Shown one piece after another: positions 1-13,705 of a stretch of 64,000 nucleotides of DNA. The notes under the pieces were generated by a model that saw nothing but the letters and a program-made list of their open reading frames with translations, did not search any database and was not told where the DNA came from. The DNA is from Anastatus disparis (lineage: Eukaryota; Arthropoda; Insecta; Hymenoptera; Eupelmidae). The stretch lies in NCBI GenBank assembly GCA_017163975.1, contig JAFFSR010000237.1, positions 6,696,001-6,760,000 of the forward strand, written 5' to 3'. The position numbers and the translations under genes were made by a program. How positions within the stretch are numbered: position 1 is the first letter of the stretch; every line of letters starts with the position of its first letter.

Positions 1-480
1 TTTAATCTATAATTAATAATATAATTATTCTTTAATAATATGAAAACTTACCTTTACAAGGAAGTACTACTCAGGTAAATTCAAACTGTTGTGATACTGA
101 TTATGAACAAAATCTGCTCTTATATACGAAATTTTTAATCATAATAACGTAATCATTATTCAATGCACTCACAATAGCTGTTATCAGATTTAATTTTATT
201 CGTAGTATTTCTGATAATTTCTAAAGAAAGGTAAATACGCTTTAGCGGTATATCCCCGCTTATCTTTGATTTATGTATACTTTAATATATATGTATATCA
301 TACTTTACCGGCATCGCATCAAAATCGTCTAACTCGTTTTAATAAATTTTTGTGTAATTCCCGGTGATAAAGTGCTACGTGCGAATTGAATGGTAATTTA
401 AATAAAAAAGTAAATCCCAAATTTTAATGTATAAATCACATAAATTAAAAAGCATTAATTGATTTATTTATTTTTTTTAA
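1..480. other. AT-rich non-coding DNA
   Basis: I see no reading frame, splice structure or RNA gene here. The sequence is AT-rich and of low complexity up to the edge of the SINE that follows. Confidence 0.6.
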
Positions 481-672
481 TTTTATTTAACGTCGCTGCA
501 TTGATGCTATCATTGCGATGCTAATTAGCGACGGAGGTTCTCAGTGTGTTTGTGAACAAAGCACATGTAACGAACAGTAGTGCTTGTATAAATCGGCCGA
601 GAGCGGGATTCGAACTCGGAACCCTGAGATTACGAATCCATCGCTCTACCAAATGAGCCATTGACAACCTCG
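481..672 (-). mobile_element. tRNA-derived SINE, copy 1
   Basis: Read on the minus strand, the element has a tRNA-like head with an A box (TGGCTCATTTGGTAGAGC) and a B box (GAGTTCGAATCCC). A body follows with the words TGCTTTGTTCACAAACAC and CCTCCGTCGCTAATTAGC, and then an A/T-rich tail after GACGTTAAATAAAA. The anticodon loop reads TTCGTAA, that is a CGT (Thr-like) anticodon, but the acceptor stem does not pair, so this is not a functional tRNA gene. The same head, body and tail occur at about 8.2, 39.4, 42.0 and 60.5 kb. Confidence 0.88.
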
Positions 673-3600
673 TCTAAGACTGTATTTATATTTGCCATAA
701 TTCATTAGAAAGATATTCATATATTTAAGCTTAAACTTGTAAATTCATAAAATTTTTTCTCATTTATGAAATATTTGTTTTTTTTGCAAATTAAATCGAC
801 TGAATTTGTAAATTAAAAATTCGAACAAGTCATATTACACCTTTTATTGTTTGAAAATATATTTTTATTTATTTCAGATTAAATATTAATTTTTTTTTTT
901 AATTACTTTTATTTTAGTATTATTTTATTATTTTCGATTAATAAAATGATGAAGAATTGACAACATAGCTTTACATCGAGAAAAACAGAGTATTATAATA
1001 TATTTTAATATATTTTTTAGTTCAAATTGACATTCCTGTATCATCCAGAGTTATTCCACAGTTTTTAATTTTCTAAAAATTGACTATCCTAACGTCAATT
1101 CGTGCTAAATTCGACAAAACGTATATTCTCTGTTAGATTCAACTGCAACATTAAAAAAATTTAAAAAGGATAAACTATACTTTTTATATGTCCAAAAGAT
1201 TAACAAAATTCTGAACGTTAGAATGCGAGTTATTGTGTCTAAGCTTATTTCAAACACATACAAGAAGAGAATTCTTCTATATAAATTTCAGTGACTGTTA
1301 CTACAGTCGTGGGACTTCGTATTCTTTTGAATTGTTTTACTGATACGTGCCTTAAATATTATTGAATAAATGGACAAAATTTAAAATTTATCCAATAATT
1401 TTAGTTTTGGTGGCAGTAAATTTTACAGTGCTTTTCTGTAAATTTTGTTAGATTTCATCTCAATGAACAAGATGAAATGTCTCTGTAATTTTAATGCAAA
1501 ATTCCATCTCAAATTTGATAAAAAAATTCTCTTTATGTACCCAAAGTATAAATATTATTTTAAAAGAAATGCAAAAAATGTAGAACTACAATTTACAAAA
1601 TTAATGTTTAGTTCATATAATAATAAAAAAGAATGTTTTAAAATTTTCTAAATAGCAAAAACAAATAAACATTAGATATACGTTTACAGCACTTGAGATT
1701 TAACGACTAAGAGCACGTTAATACGGTAAAAAAAAGCGCTAAAATACTAACTTGCCATTTAAATTACGACTAATAAAAGCCTAGAAAAAGAAAAGCTGAA
1801 AAATTCAAAATAATATCAACTGACGTAAAGTGCATCAACATTCTAATATTAGCCGATCTCCCAAGCGCGCATGCACGTAAGTTATAAAACTCGTATACCT
1901 TGCAAGCACGCGTGTATTCATGCATCTACACAAAAGTCCTCGACCCTTACGACTTACTGTATGAACCCGTAAAGAGAATAAAAGTGATTTGTTACCTAAA
2001 ACACTTGGCACGCTTAAAAAGGCCATTCCAGCAGATAGAAAAAGAATGAAGAAAAGAATCGTACGTCCGATTTTGACGATAAATTATTCGCTCTCGTGTT
2101 CATAAAAGGGAGATGTTAATGTGTGCATATGAAATAAATCGACCCTAAAGTGTAAATTAGAATGTCTATATGCATATAAAGAAAAGAGTCTATATTGGTG
2201 TATCATTGATATCAAAGCTTTATTTCACTTGCGTTCGATTGATATGTTTATCGGAAAGTACAAGCATTAACATTATTTTAGATTCATCGATTATACAGTA
2301 GCTAATGGTTTATGCTTCCTTTCCTTATTTATTCGGATTATTTGTTGTTTCAAAGATGTTAATCCATCAATCTTATATTGGTATGGTTTGATTTATTCAG
2401 AACTATGATGTGGATGGAATAAATCACAAAAGCGTTTTAGCATTAAAATCAATAATTTATTGTAAAAATTATTACCAAATTACTTATTAATATATTTATT
2501 ATACAGAATTATTATAAATTAATTTTTATGTGGTTATCATTTCGAATTAACGATTTTATTCTCATAAATGTATTATCAAAGCATCCCAACTTTTTTTTAT
2601 GATTTTTAAATGATTCAATTTCGGCAAATTGCTTTCAGAGAAATTTTTGAGTTTCTTCACGTAAAATTTGGAAAGCAGTATAGGTTTCAAATAGGAATTC
2701 CACGTGATTTGTAAAATGTTAAAAAGGGTTAAATAAAAAAGAAATTTAAAAATACTTCCAAAAATGTTTTTAGTACAACTTTTTTTTTAGAACATCGCTG
2801 ATCTATTAAAAATGATGGTTGAAGAATATTTATTTTATAATCATGATTCACGTTTCAATAATTTCGACGAAATTTCGAAATCTCAATTTAATATTATTAA
2901 ACTGAGATTTAAGAAATTTAAAAAGATTTATCATAATTTTAGCTGCGAACTATGAATTAACAAAGCCAATTTTAAAATATCTTTTACCAATAAACATAAA
3001 TATTAAATACTCAACGCTATCCTTTTACAATGTCTAAAGATCGTTACTGAACAAGAAAACAGTTAGTCATTGTGAGCATTAAACGAAGAAAAATAATAAG
3101 AAAGAAAAATAGAAAAAAAGAGGTAAAAATAAAAGTAAACTTTAAAGTTCGTAACAATTACAATGATGTAGACAAAGATAACATCATTGCTTTGCAACTC
3201 CTTATGCGATAGACAATTCCTGAAGTTTAAGATACCAAAGCGATAGAGAGAGAGAGAGAGAGAGAGATTGGATCGCTATAAGCCAACGAAGAGAAGAAGA
3301 AGACGACGACGAGGAGTAAAGGTTGTAAGGAGCGCGCACGACCGCAACGTTAGAAACGTGACCCGATTTCTTAGGGATCGTACACATTCTACACACACAC
3401 ATATATACACATTTTGTCTTTCTATCTCTCTTTTTATCCTTTTGCGTTTACAGTAGCTTAAAGTACTCTCTGCGCTATATGGCGCAAGAAGACGTCGTGA
3501 TTTTACGTCTTCGTGCAGGCACGATGAAACTACCCTTTAGCAAAAAGAAAAATATAAGAATGGATAATGCGCTCGAGTTTCTGCAATGCGATTATTAATT

Positions 3601-6600
3601 GAGGTCTTGAAATAAAAGAAAAAAAACTAAGAAAAAATATTTTTTTGTGTAAAAGCTCTGAATATACGTATCATATTTGTTATCTTACGTATTTAATACA
3701 CAATGTGTTAGCTAAAAACTTCTTTAATTGTTCTTATAAATTATAGAATTGAATTTTTTATTAAAATAAATAAAAAATTTTTTTCAAATAGTATTTCAAA
3801 TTTTAGTGAACATAATTTTTTTTACTACCATAAAGATTATTTCACAAGTAAAACATTTTAATTACTCATTTTTTTTTTATTGTAAAATGTATTCAATTGT
3901 CAAAATGTAAAAACTAAAGGTAAAATAAATGATATTTTTTAATCTTCACATTACTATTTTAATATTAATGAAAAATAAATATTAACAAAAAATATCTCAT
4001 TTTCGGAATTTGAATATCATAAATTATTCAAGTAAAAGAAAATCGAACATTTTTTAAATTCGTATTTGCCTCACTGTACCTTCCAGCGATCTTATTTAAT
4101 CTTCCGAAAAAGATCCTTTTTTTTCACATATGGTACATTAAGTAATACTGCTGTATCAATCCGTAATAGCAAAGATGAAAATTGAGTACGCAACCAAGCT
4201 GAATGCATTTATATACTGTCAAGTAAGGGTTGACCGTTCGACGCTTCTTAAGTGAATTAAATGACTCACGGCACTCGTACTATAACATCAATGTATTGCA
4301 TGTATCTTCACACTATCAAGTTAATACACTTTTGGCACTTTTGAATGGATTTTTTTTAATGTCATTTTTATCAATGAATTGAATGAAATTTGAATAAATT
4401 CAAGACAAACTATATAGTGGGCAAATCAAATTGTACGAAAGATAGATTTTACAGAAATCTCAAAAATATGCTTAATTAGTTAAAGTGAATCAATATAATA
4501 TAAATTAATTATATTTACGAAAAATGTAATTACTTCTTTTAAGGCAAAATAAAATAAAAGTTGCTTAGAAACATCTTTTACTTTTAACAAATAGCAAACC
4601 GTTTCAATATTTCGTTCAACTAATCATAACTTTTTGATAAAAAAAAACTTCAACCAAAAAAAGGAAAAAAAAAAATAATCAAAGTCAAGCGAAAAAGTCA
4701 ATTCGCTACAGAGACGCATGAATGATCTTGTCGAGACAAAAAGAAGAAAAAAAAAGAACTTCCCCAAGTATTTTTCGATGCACAAGAGTAGTCATGCAAA
4801 AGTAGTATGTTTGCTCATGTGTACAGTAAGCCTAAGTGTTTTTGTAACAGGCTAAAACATTCGCAAGTTCCCTTATACGTTAAAAGAGCTCCGCATCAGC
4901 TAGATAAAAAAAGAGAGAGGAACAGATATAGATAAAGGAAAAAAGTTGGTTCACTTCAGGGCAATTGCATCGACATAACTTCTCTTTAGTCATGCATTTG
5001 GATGCTTTGCCGTGTACGTATACAGTCGAAGTTGAGTATATATTTTTTTTTTGTTTCAAAGGTATATAGAACCGTCACAATTTGAGGCTTTTATTGGATG
5101 GCGTATGTACGTACGAATTGGCGTTTCAACGATGTGCTCTCGATTTCAACGTTGTATGCGCGAGCTAGTGTAATTTTACAGTTGGTCTATATACATGTTG
5201 CAAATACCACACTTTGTTGATTTTAACTGTTTGCGTGACATTGCAACAGCAGTGGAAGAAATCATGGCTATGTTGTTCTTTTTTTCTTTTTCTCTTGCTT
5301 TTTTTTGGTATACACGTAGAGAATATTTTTTTTCGTTTTTTTTTTTGCTTTTTTTTGTCTTTTAGTAGATGGATGCGTTGCGTTAGTATTGAAAGAATTG
5401 ATTTTTGAGATTTTTCGAGTAATATGAATCAATATTTTTCATAACTATAAATCGCTTTTTATTGTTTCATCCAATCAGCTTTATTAATAATATAAATTAA
5501 AAATGCTTTATCGTCTGTTATGCACAACTAATTTCTTCGCAAAAACTGTAACACAGTGCCTCCAGACATACCAAAATATTTGATAACGGTGAACACTGAA
5601 AATAGGGCAAGTTTGTTTGTAGAATAAGTAAAGTTGTTAGATAGAAGTAAATTAATAATTTTTTTCTCTTATACTCCATAGAAATTTGTTACAATATAGC
5701 TTCTTTCATTGGGTTCACATACGATAACGAAATCAATCGATTTTCGATGTTACGTCAGTTTAAACTAGACGTGCCTGTCAAAAATTAAATGATACTTCCG
5801 GCAATTTCACCTATTCTTTGTCATTAACCAAATGAATTTGAGAGACATCGGAGATTGTCATATAAATTATTCTCTTAATTGATAATTTAAACTTCAGATT
5901 TTATTGATGCTATGCATTATTTATTGAAATTATATATATATGTACTTCTTTGTTTTGTGTATTCTTCGTGTATTAGTAAAACTGTTTTTCCAATGAAGTG
6001 GAATAATGTACAAGATTCTTATGTACTTTTTATTGATTTCGTTAAAATTTAATTACTCATTGATTATTCAGTATCAAACATGCTAATTCCATTGGCAAAT
6101 GTGTACTCTAGTAAAAGTTTATAAAATTTATATGTATCAAAAAAACTCAAGAAATTAAATTTTTTTAATATGAATTAGGGTGATATAACCTCATTACAGA
6201 AATTTAATTAATATTCATTTTTTTTATTTTTTTGTAAAAACGAATTTGTAAACACACAAGTGTTGGCAATATAAATAAACCATTTTTAACACTTCTTGAA
6301 ACGAAAGTGTTTTCACGATGTATTACGTTCTTTTTTCTCATTTCATACGTGACACACCTCCAAAGCCCTCATTCAACTTGAAACTCAAGAGCTGAATCCT
6401 TAATTAATTTAAACCTCGTGATGCCTCGACGCACTAATTACTCGCATATACCGATGAAAAGAACAGAATGTAACATTCTTAACGTCCAGTCACTCGTTTC
6501 CTTTTTTTTTTTCCTTTCACTGGCTCCAAGAAGCAAAAAGAAGAAGAAAAAAAATGTATGACAAAGAATATCTCGTTAAAGTCCAAGCTGAGGCAGTTTT

Positions 6601-8214
6601 GTAGACACGTATGTATTAACGTTTGCAATTCGCGCGTATAAGAAATAGCGTTAACAAAAAAGAGGGCTCCAAGGGTAATGTAACTCCATTTATGTCTCTT
6701 AATCACACGGAAGGCTCTTGCGAACATTACAGTTTAGACAAGAAAGCGCAAGACTTTCTCCTCTCCTCCTTCTCTCTTTTCTCCTTTTCGAGTTTTAATG
6801 TCAAACATTTTATTTAAGCTTAACTTGCGCGCATACAGAGCGATGGGGGTTGTTGTTATAAGCAAGGTAAAAAGGTCGGAGGAAGGGCTCACCTTTTAGT
6901 ATGAAATAATGTAACGCATTACGAGTCCCTCGAGAAAGAAAGAGAGAGAAGGGCACCATTGCGTATATGTTTTCTTGTAACTAACGCGAGCTTTGTTTTC
7001 TTTCTCTTTCTTCTTACTTTCTCGCTCTCTCTCTCTCTCTTTCTCGGCTTGAATTATCGCTGTAATTATGCCGTACATCATAAACATTACGCGCCAGCCA
7101 AGCCAAGCCAGCGCAAGGAATTAGTTGGGTTATGAGATTTTCTCGCTTGCAAGCGTGATGGAGTTATTTATTAGGATAACAAAAGGGCTTCTTCTTTTTT
7201 ACCCTAATATATATATACACACACACTTTCCGAGAGATGAAGAAGAATATATAAAACGCAAAGAAGCTTGGCTCGCGCTTGGGCGAATGTCTTAGCGCTT
7301 TTGAATGAGGATTGAAAAGGAATGTGCACGGCAGTTGTAGGAATTATTAAATAGAAAATCTTCAAAATCTTGATTATGCATATTTCATGAAGGATTATTC
7401 TTTCATTATTAATTGATCTTATTAAGGGCACTGAGTTATTAATTTTGAATAAAATTTTCATCAACAAGAGTTGAATTATGGAATTAAGAGGGATAATTAG
7501 TTCATTGTTAGTAGTGAAAGGACAAATGTTTTTTTAGCGTAAATACAAGCTATTAAAATTTGAATATGAATTTTAAGTTACTACTTAGAGAGGACCACCA
7601 AATATATTTTATTTTATTTTAATGATATACCTAAAATATCAACATTGACATGACAATATTAATTTCAAAATTGTTTATTTAATTAAAAAACTCGGAATTA
7701 TTTAAGTTTCAAAAGTACGCGAGGAAATGTGATACATTAGCGTTCATAGCGAAAACTAATCAAACAGAAATTCAACGATAAAGTATCGTATGTTTGCATT
7801 TGAAAAAAAACGACAAAAAATAAACTAAAAAAAAAAATAAAAAAGAACTAGCATTCGGTAACGTAATTGAATAGAAGCATGCAAACTCTCGGCATCTCTG
7901 CGCCGAGTAATCCAATACGGAGGTATTGTTAAATGAACGATGCTTAATGATGAGTTTGAATTTGAATCCAAGTTATGCATGCATCAATACCAAACTTATC
8001 TCCGATATGAATAGAAATAACAAAGGGATGTATGTACGTGTACGTGTGGACGCGTTCGTCTGTAAATGCCTGCTTTTTCTGGTGCGATATTAACGAACAA
8101 AATTAATACTTGCGGATTTTTTTGTAGATATATATTTATTAGGTATTTTACGAATATTTTTATGATTTATAAAGTTACTTTAATATTATTTAGACAATTA
8201 TTATTTGAATCTAC
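673..8214. other. Gene-poor AT-rich stretch with simple repeats
   Basis: No reading frame here has family resemblance or convincing splice context. The short open frames are low-complexity translations of poly-T, poly-A or GA/CT tracts. Visible items are a GA microsatellite at 3,245-3,267, a CT tract near 7,023-7,041, and a small hairpin near 2,875-2,920 (AAATCTCAATTT facing AAACTGAGATTT). Islands of more balanced base composition alternate with A/T runs, as is common in insect introns and intergenic DNA. Confidence 0.55.
3245..3267. repeat. (AG)n microsatellite
   Basis: An uninterrupted AG dinucleotide run of about eleven units, followed by a GAA/GAC purine-rich stretch. The overlapping open frames on both strands are translations of this tract. 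Confidence 0.95.
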
Positions 8215-8416
8215 GAGATCGTCAGTGGCTCAGTCGGTAGAGCGATGGATTCGTAATCTCGAGGTCCCGAGTTCGAATCCCGCTCTCGGCTGATTTATAC
8301 AAGCACCACTGTACGTTACATGTGCTTTGTTCATTAACACGCTGACGATCTCCGTCGCTATTTAGCATCGAAATGATTGCATAAATACAGTGACGTTAAA
8401 TAAAATAAAAAAAAAA
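8215..8416 (+). mobile_element. tRNA-derived SINE, copy 2 (plus strand)
   Basis: This is the only near-complete copy on the plus strand. The A box is TGGCTCAGTCGGTAGAGC, the anticodon loop TTCGTAA and the B box GAGTTCGAATCCC, followed by the body and an A-rich tail. A possible target duplication is ATTATTTGAA before the head and ATTATTTCAA after the tail (one mismatch). The open frame at 8,066-8,293 that ends in SVERWIRNLEVPSSNPALG is simply the tRNA head read through as protein. Confidence 0.9.
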
Positions 8417-10544
8417 TTATTTCAAGTGTAGATCTATGAATATAACTCAAGAAGAATAAAATAACTACGAGTTATAGCTGTTCAAATTATTTTTTTTTAA
8501 ATAAACTAAAAATGTACAATTATAGTCTTTAGTTGTTTAAACTATCCTTTAATACAATATATGCTGTCATTAAATTCATCAGATATATTAACAATTATTA
8601 GTTTGTTTATCACTAAATTTTAAAAATTATCTTCAAAGTAAATATTTTAAAGTTAAAGTAACGTCACCGTTTTTATTTTTATAATTTATGATTCGTAATA
8701 AAAAGAAAAGAATAAACAATAAAAAAAATAGGAAGAAAATATTAAAATTATGACGCGAGCATAAAAAAAAAGTACTCGCGTACTATTGAAATACACTTGT
8801 TTACGCAATATAACACCATAGCCAGTCCCGTAAAGACAAAGGACATAAAAAGCGGTTATAATACACATAAAAACCAAACGCATTGGACATGTCCTCTTAC
8901 GGGCGTCGGGATTTTAGCAAGATGGAGAGACAAGGCGCGTGAAGTAGCAAAACTTCAAACGGTCTGGCCTGCATAATGCACCGAATCACTACCCTTTTTT
9001 TTCTCTTTCTTGCTCTTGCTTTTCTCGAAGCTTATAGTCAAAACCCTCCCTACCTTTTCCACCTTCCATCCACCCCCTTTTTAGATCTATACTTACTGTA
9101 TACCATATCACAAAAAGCTTCCCGACTCTCTCTTGCTTTCTAGCGTATGTGTTAACTTTTACGAGTAAGCATCAAGCTTATACTTTACATAGTTCATTCT
9201 CCCTATTCGTTGCTCTTTTTTCTCTTTCTCTCTGAGGTTTTTTCTCTTTCTTTCTCGCTCTAACAGCGGTGGCTTCTACTTCTTATGCGCACTTACCGAT
9301 GTCCATTGTACCAGAAGTAAAATGCTCTTTTCCCAAGTCCCCATCAGTATATGTGCATATACGAGCGACGATATAACGCACACACAGATTTAGATTGCGA
9401 CTCTTTTTTTCTTTTTTCTCTTCTGTTTAGTCCCTAACGCTCACTTTTGCGATCCTTCATCGTTTCTTTTTAGTTTTACATGCTCGCTTTTTTTTGTTCT
9501 TTTCTTTTATATACTGTCTTTATGGCTGGCCCTCGTAAAGTACGTATTGAAACAAGAGAATATGCGCAACTGTGTATTTGATTTGAAAAAATGCAATGGA
9601 TTTTTATTTTTTTTAAGGTGTAAGGGTGACGCATTTAGAGATTTAGAGGGGTAGATTTGATGATGAGATGCAAGATTTAGAAAGATCATTCTTGAAAAAA
9701 AAAGATTGCGAAAATTTTGGGGATGATTGAGTATTGTTTTACTTCCAAGTTGATTATGAATAGAAAATAAGTGAAATTTTTAGTTTGCGCGAGAGATGTT
9801 TAACGAAATAATTTTTTTATGACTGAAGGATACTGAATATGATAGGTTTTTTTATTATTTAAATAATTATTGTTTTGAACTATTTAAAAAATATCTTAGA
9901 GATAGTTTATACAATGACCATAAATTATTTATATGAAAATTCTATTTAAAAGCAAGTAAAAGCTTCAATGTTTTTGTTTGTTTGATTCTAAATCCATTCC
10001 AGTTGTCTGAATAGCTTACCAATAATTCATATTGTTTATAAAAAAATATAAAATATTATATTAACTTTTTCTCCCACTTTTTAAATTGTTTCTAAACTAA
10101 AACATATTTTTGAAAAATTTCTAATGCTTAAGTTCATTTTTACAATAACAAAAGAAAATATCAGACCGTTCTTGAAATTTAAAGTCAGATGATAAGTTCT
10201 TTTAGAATATTATTTGTCACTCATTGTTCATAAGATATATACTCTGAGAAATTGAGACACTTGACTACTAATCATGTTAGTATTAAATTAGTTACTCTGA
10301 AACAACGGATAACTTTTAAGAATCTTGAACTTTGAAGTATAACATTTGCACTATGAATGTTTCATTAACATTAATTTTCATTGTAAGCAAACTGTCTAAG
10401 CGCGGATAAGTCAATTTTTGGTTTTGAAGAACTCAAAGAATAAGACATATTAGTTAACGTGTTTAATGTATTTAAAATTAATAAATTATTAAATTTATAT
10501 TTAAAATATAATATCATTTTCTATTTTTTTATAATCACAGTTAG
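8417..10544. other. Non-coding, pyrimidine-rich in part
   Basis: No gene is recognised. The stretch 8,990-9,500 is rich in T/C runs (repeated CTCTTTCTT-like words). The rest is AT-rich with no splice-ordered frames. Confidence 0.55.
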
Positions 10545-10594
10545 AGTCTATTGCTAATGGCACTTTTGTTGCTATAAAGGATGCGCTTTATTAT
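10545..10594 (+). pseudogene. Orphan serine protease exon 2, opposite strand to the cluster
   Basis: Exactly 50 nt, bounded by a consensus acceptor (TTAG) and donor (GTAAGT). It reads, with the borrowed first base, E-S-I-A-N-G-T-F-V-A-I-K-D-A-L-Y-Y. The second exons of genes A-D are also exactly 50 nt, in the same phase, and read ES-I-x-NGTFISIK-[ED]-AP. I found no matching exon 1 upstream and no histidine exon downstream on this strand, so it is best read as a relic left by an inverted or partial duplication. The P-to-L change in the conserved AP pair fits decay. A conserved exon of a gene with very long introns remains possible. Confidence 0.72.
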
Positions 10595-13500
10595 GTAAGT
10601 ATAATTAAATTTATCAAAAAGTGCATTAATTTTACTAAGCAATGTCAGAACCACATATTAAAGTTATACATATAGCTTAAATGCTTCGTTCTTCTTTCTT
10701 TAACAGCGCGTATAAAATAGCACGTTACTTTTTTTTCTCCGTTCAACCTGTTATTCCCTTATCTGTGATTATGAGCGCACACTATATTCGTCAAGTAGAT
10801 TGTAGACTCTGTATATACCCGTTCAATGTGAAAGAAAGAAAATGAACGACCTCGTAAACACATAAATCGTACAAAAATTAGATGTGGGCAAAAAAAAAGT
10901 AAAGAAAAATAATAATATGCGCCGTCACGTTATAAGAACGTCACAAATAAATAATGACCGAAAAGAAAATCAATGTTTTAACTGTTTATTTAGGTGAAAG
11001 TAACGCCGAACGAAGTTTCTTTTAGAAGTGAATCTAAGTTTGTTTTTTTATGAATTCTTTTAGATATAATTTTTTTGAATATTGGTTCATCATCAAAGAT
11101 AAGATACCCTTTGAAGAACGTGACCATCAAATTTTTTTGTCTTTCATCTAAAACACATTATCAAAAAATTATCTGTTTCTCGTTCTTTTTTTTTTAATTT
11201 TTAGTTGCTAAATTCATTAAAATTTATAAAATGATGGGAAATAACATCAAAATTTTTTATTTCTATAATATATTGATAATAATGAAAATGATTGTCTACA
11301 ACTCATTTTAAAACAAATATTATTTGCTTCATATTGTCTTTGTATAATCCTATAACTTAATTGCAAATAAATTAAATATTGATACAGTTTGATGATTCGA
11401 AGAATCCATTATCCATCTTCCACAGACTAGCACAGCATTCCAAAGATACAATAACTTATCATTAATTTAAAGGTAAACAATGAAAGTAAAACTGTTAATC
11501 TATACTTCCAATAGCCTTGCACTTGTAAGTAAGTAAACGATACTCTCTTGTCATTTCCTTCTCCTCTTTGTTTTCACAATCTCTTTGCTCTCTTGAAATG
11601 CGTTCGAAAAAAAAGGAGACATACGTATACGAATGCGTATGCGCGTGCACTTTACTCGAGTAAACGTCTTGCACTACTCGGCCTTTGTTCGGACGTACGT
11701 GAAGCAATGCTGTGTGTTTTGAGTAAATTGGTAGTCTAAACGTTAGTCTATACTTATGATCGCATAGAATACTTTGCAAGTAAAAAATGAACTTGGATTC
11801 ATATATTTTTTTCAAATACTTGGGAAAGCTGAAATCTCTTTTATACAAGTACTTCAGTTGAACTTTTAATTGATTGAAGTTGTATCAATTATACGTTCAA
11901 TCTAGAAAAAAATCATAACTGATGGTTAGTTCTTATGGGGATATGAAATGTTTTTTAGCGATTACTTTGCAATCAATAGTCAAATAAAAATGGAAAAAGA
12001 GTAAGAAATCCACAACGACGTGGGAAAACGATAATTTTTTTGTTGGGATAATCTAGTTATTCGCCTATATTGAGATGAATGAAAGATACAGAGACAGGTG
12101 ATGAAAAGTAAACTTTTCAGAATTTTTACTATGACTACAATTTAGTCACAAATCAGTATTCAATCCATTATGAATAAGATGAATTTTTACCAAAGACTTT
12201 TTGCCCATTGGATTTATAAGGCAATAAATATAAGTTACAATGGAATTATTTTGGTTTCAAACAAAATTTTTTTTATATTGTTTAACCGATTTTAACGCAT
12301 AATTCAGTGGTAGAAAATGATTTAATAAAATTTAGTTTAAAAGTCATTTTAAAGCTTTTCTTCTAATATCAACTTTATTTACGTTTTTTTACCATCATAT
12401 TTTTAACATTTTATTTTTTAATTCTTTTGTTTAAAATAATTGAAACAGTCATTTAAACAATTTGAAAAAATAAAAACATTATTATTTTGGTGAAAGTATT
12501 ATATACGCTAGATTCATTTTGTGAAAAAAATTATGAAACATAAACATAAGAATGTAGTTTTTTTTCACCTCGTTTCTTTCCGTGTCGTAAAAAATTTGAA
12601 CAAAAAGTTGCTTTTAGTAACAGCTGAAAATGCGGCTTTAAAAAACTTTTGAAATGGAAGAAAATTTTAAGGAAGCTATTTTTAGCAAACTGAATAAAAA
12701 TTTCTGTAAATTTCTCGATATTTTTATATCTTACGTGAGATCGTGTAAGAAGTAACGAGAAAATATGTTTAAAAAATATAAAAAACACACACAAGTACAT
12801 AGAGCTCATCAAACTCCTGTTCAAGTATGTCCTTCATAAAGCAGCAGCAGTAGCAGCAGCCTAAAGCAGACTAGCATAAGCTTGCGACATATATCGAATA
12901 GCCCATAATAGCAAAGGGTACTATACGACTCCTCTAAATACGTACACCCACATATGCAGCTACATGCTTTCTGCCACTTTTTTTTTATATATACGATCCT
13001 AGCACTAGTGTTGCAGCGCAAACTCCGAACGGCCGCAGCAATTACTTAACGAGCCAGCAGGAACTATCTTCGTGTTTATTCGCATCGCATATACACGCCA
13101 CACCGGGCTTTTTTTATACGTGTTATAAATATGTGTGCATGTGCATGCGAAGGATATATAATCTAACAGCACATTGGACGGTATACATATAATAATACAA
13201 TGGCTGAACATTTGGTGCGAAAACAAAAGGCGAACAAGCGCGTTAAAAAGGAGGAGCAAGGGTTAACGCAAAACCTTTTTTTTGTATTATTATGCAGGGA
13301 AAAAGGACCGATGGATTCTTATTGTTCATTCATTCTTAGACTTGTTCTTATATTTTTTGTAGTTTGTTTGTTTTAGTTCTTTGTACTACTGTTTTATTTT
13401 TTACTTATTGGCGCACCTTCGTGAGAGTACAAGTATTCAAAACTTTTCGGTTAGAGATGTAATTGACAAGACAAAGAATAATGAAGTGTTTTATTCACAA

Positions 13501-13705
13501 TTTTTTTGTAATCTAAAAGAGCAGCAATTTCAATCACATTGGTTTGGTACGGTAGAACAACATTTTTAGTATAAATCATAAATATTTAATAGAAAAATTT
13601 TTTTACAAAATTATTTTAATCCGAAGTAAAAAATACACATTCTGCATACAAATAAAAAGAATTATCATTCATTATATTTTAATAATATGAAAAGTAATAT
13701 GAGTT
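10595..13705. other. Non-coding AT-rich DNA
   Basis: I looked for the remaining protease exons (TAAHC, DIALL, GDSGGP) on both strands and did not see them. The open frame of 117 codons at 11,495-11,848 (minus) shows no family features and lies in low-complexity sequence. A slightly GC-richer patch occurs at 12,840-13,260, with no frame I can support. Confidence 0.5.

Noticed and set aside
601..672. tRNA genes at the SINE heads (also 8.2, 39.5, 42.1, 60.7 kb)
   Set aside because: A and B boxes are present but acceptor and anticodon stems do not pair, and each is followed by the same SINE body.
8066..8293. 75-codon frame ending in a VAQSVERWIRNLEVPSSNPALG-like tail
   Set aside because: The tail is the tRNA head of a SINE read as protein; not a gene.
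10353..10382. MNVSLTLIFI followed by GTAAGC as a possible signal exon of the orphan exon
   Set aside because: It ends in phase 0, whereas family exon 1 ends in phase 1, and the sequence does not resemble MD[FI]LYIL.
11495..11848. 117-codon minus-strand frame
   Set aside because: No motif, splice context or composition typical of coding sequence.
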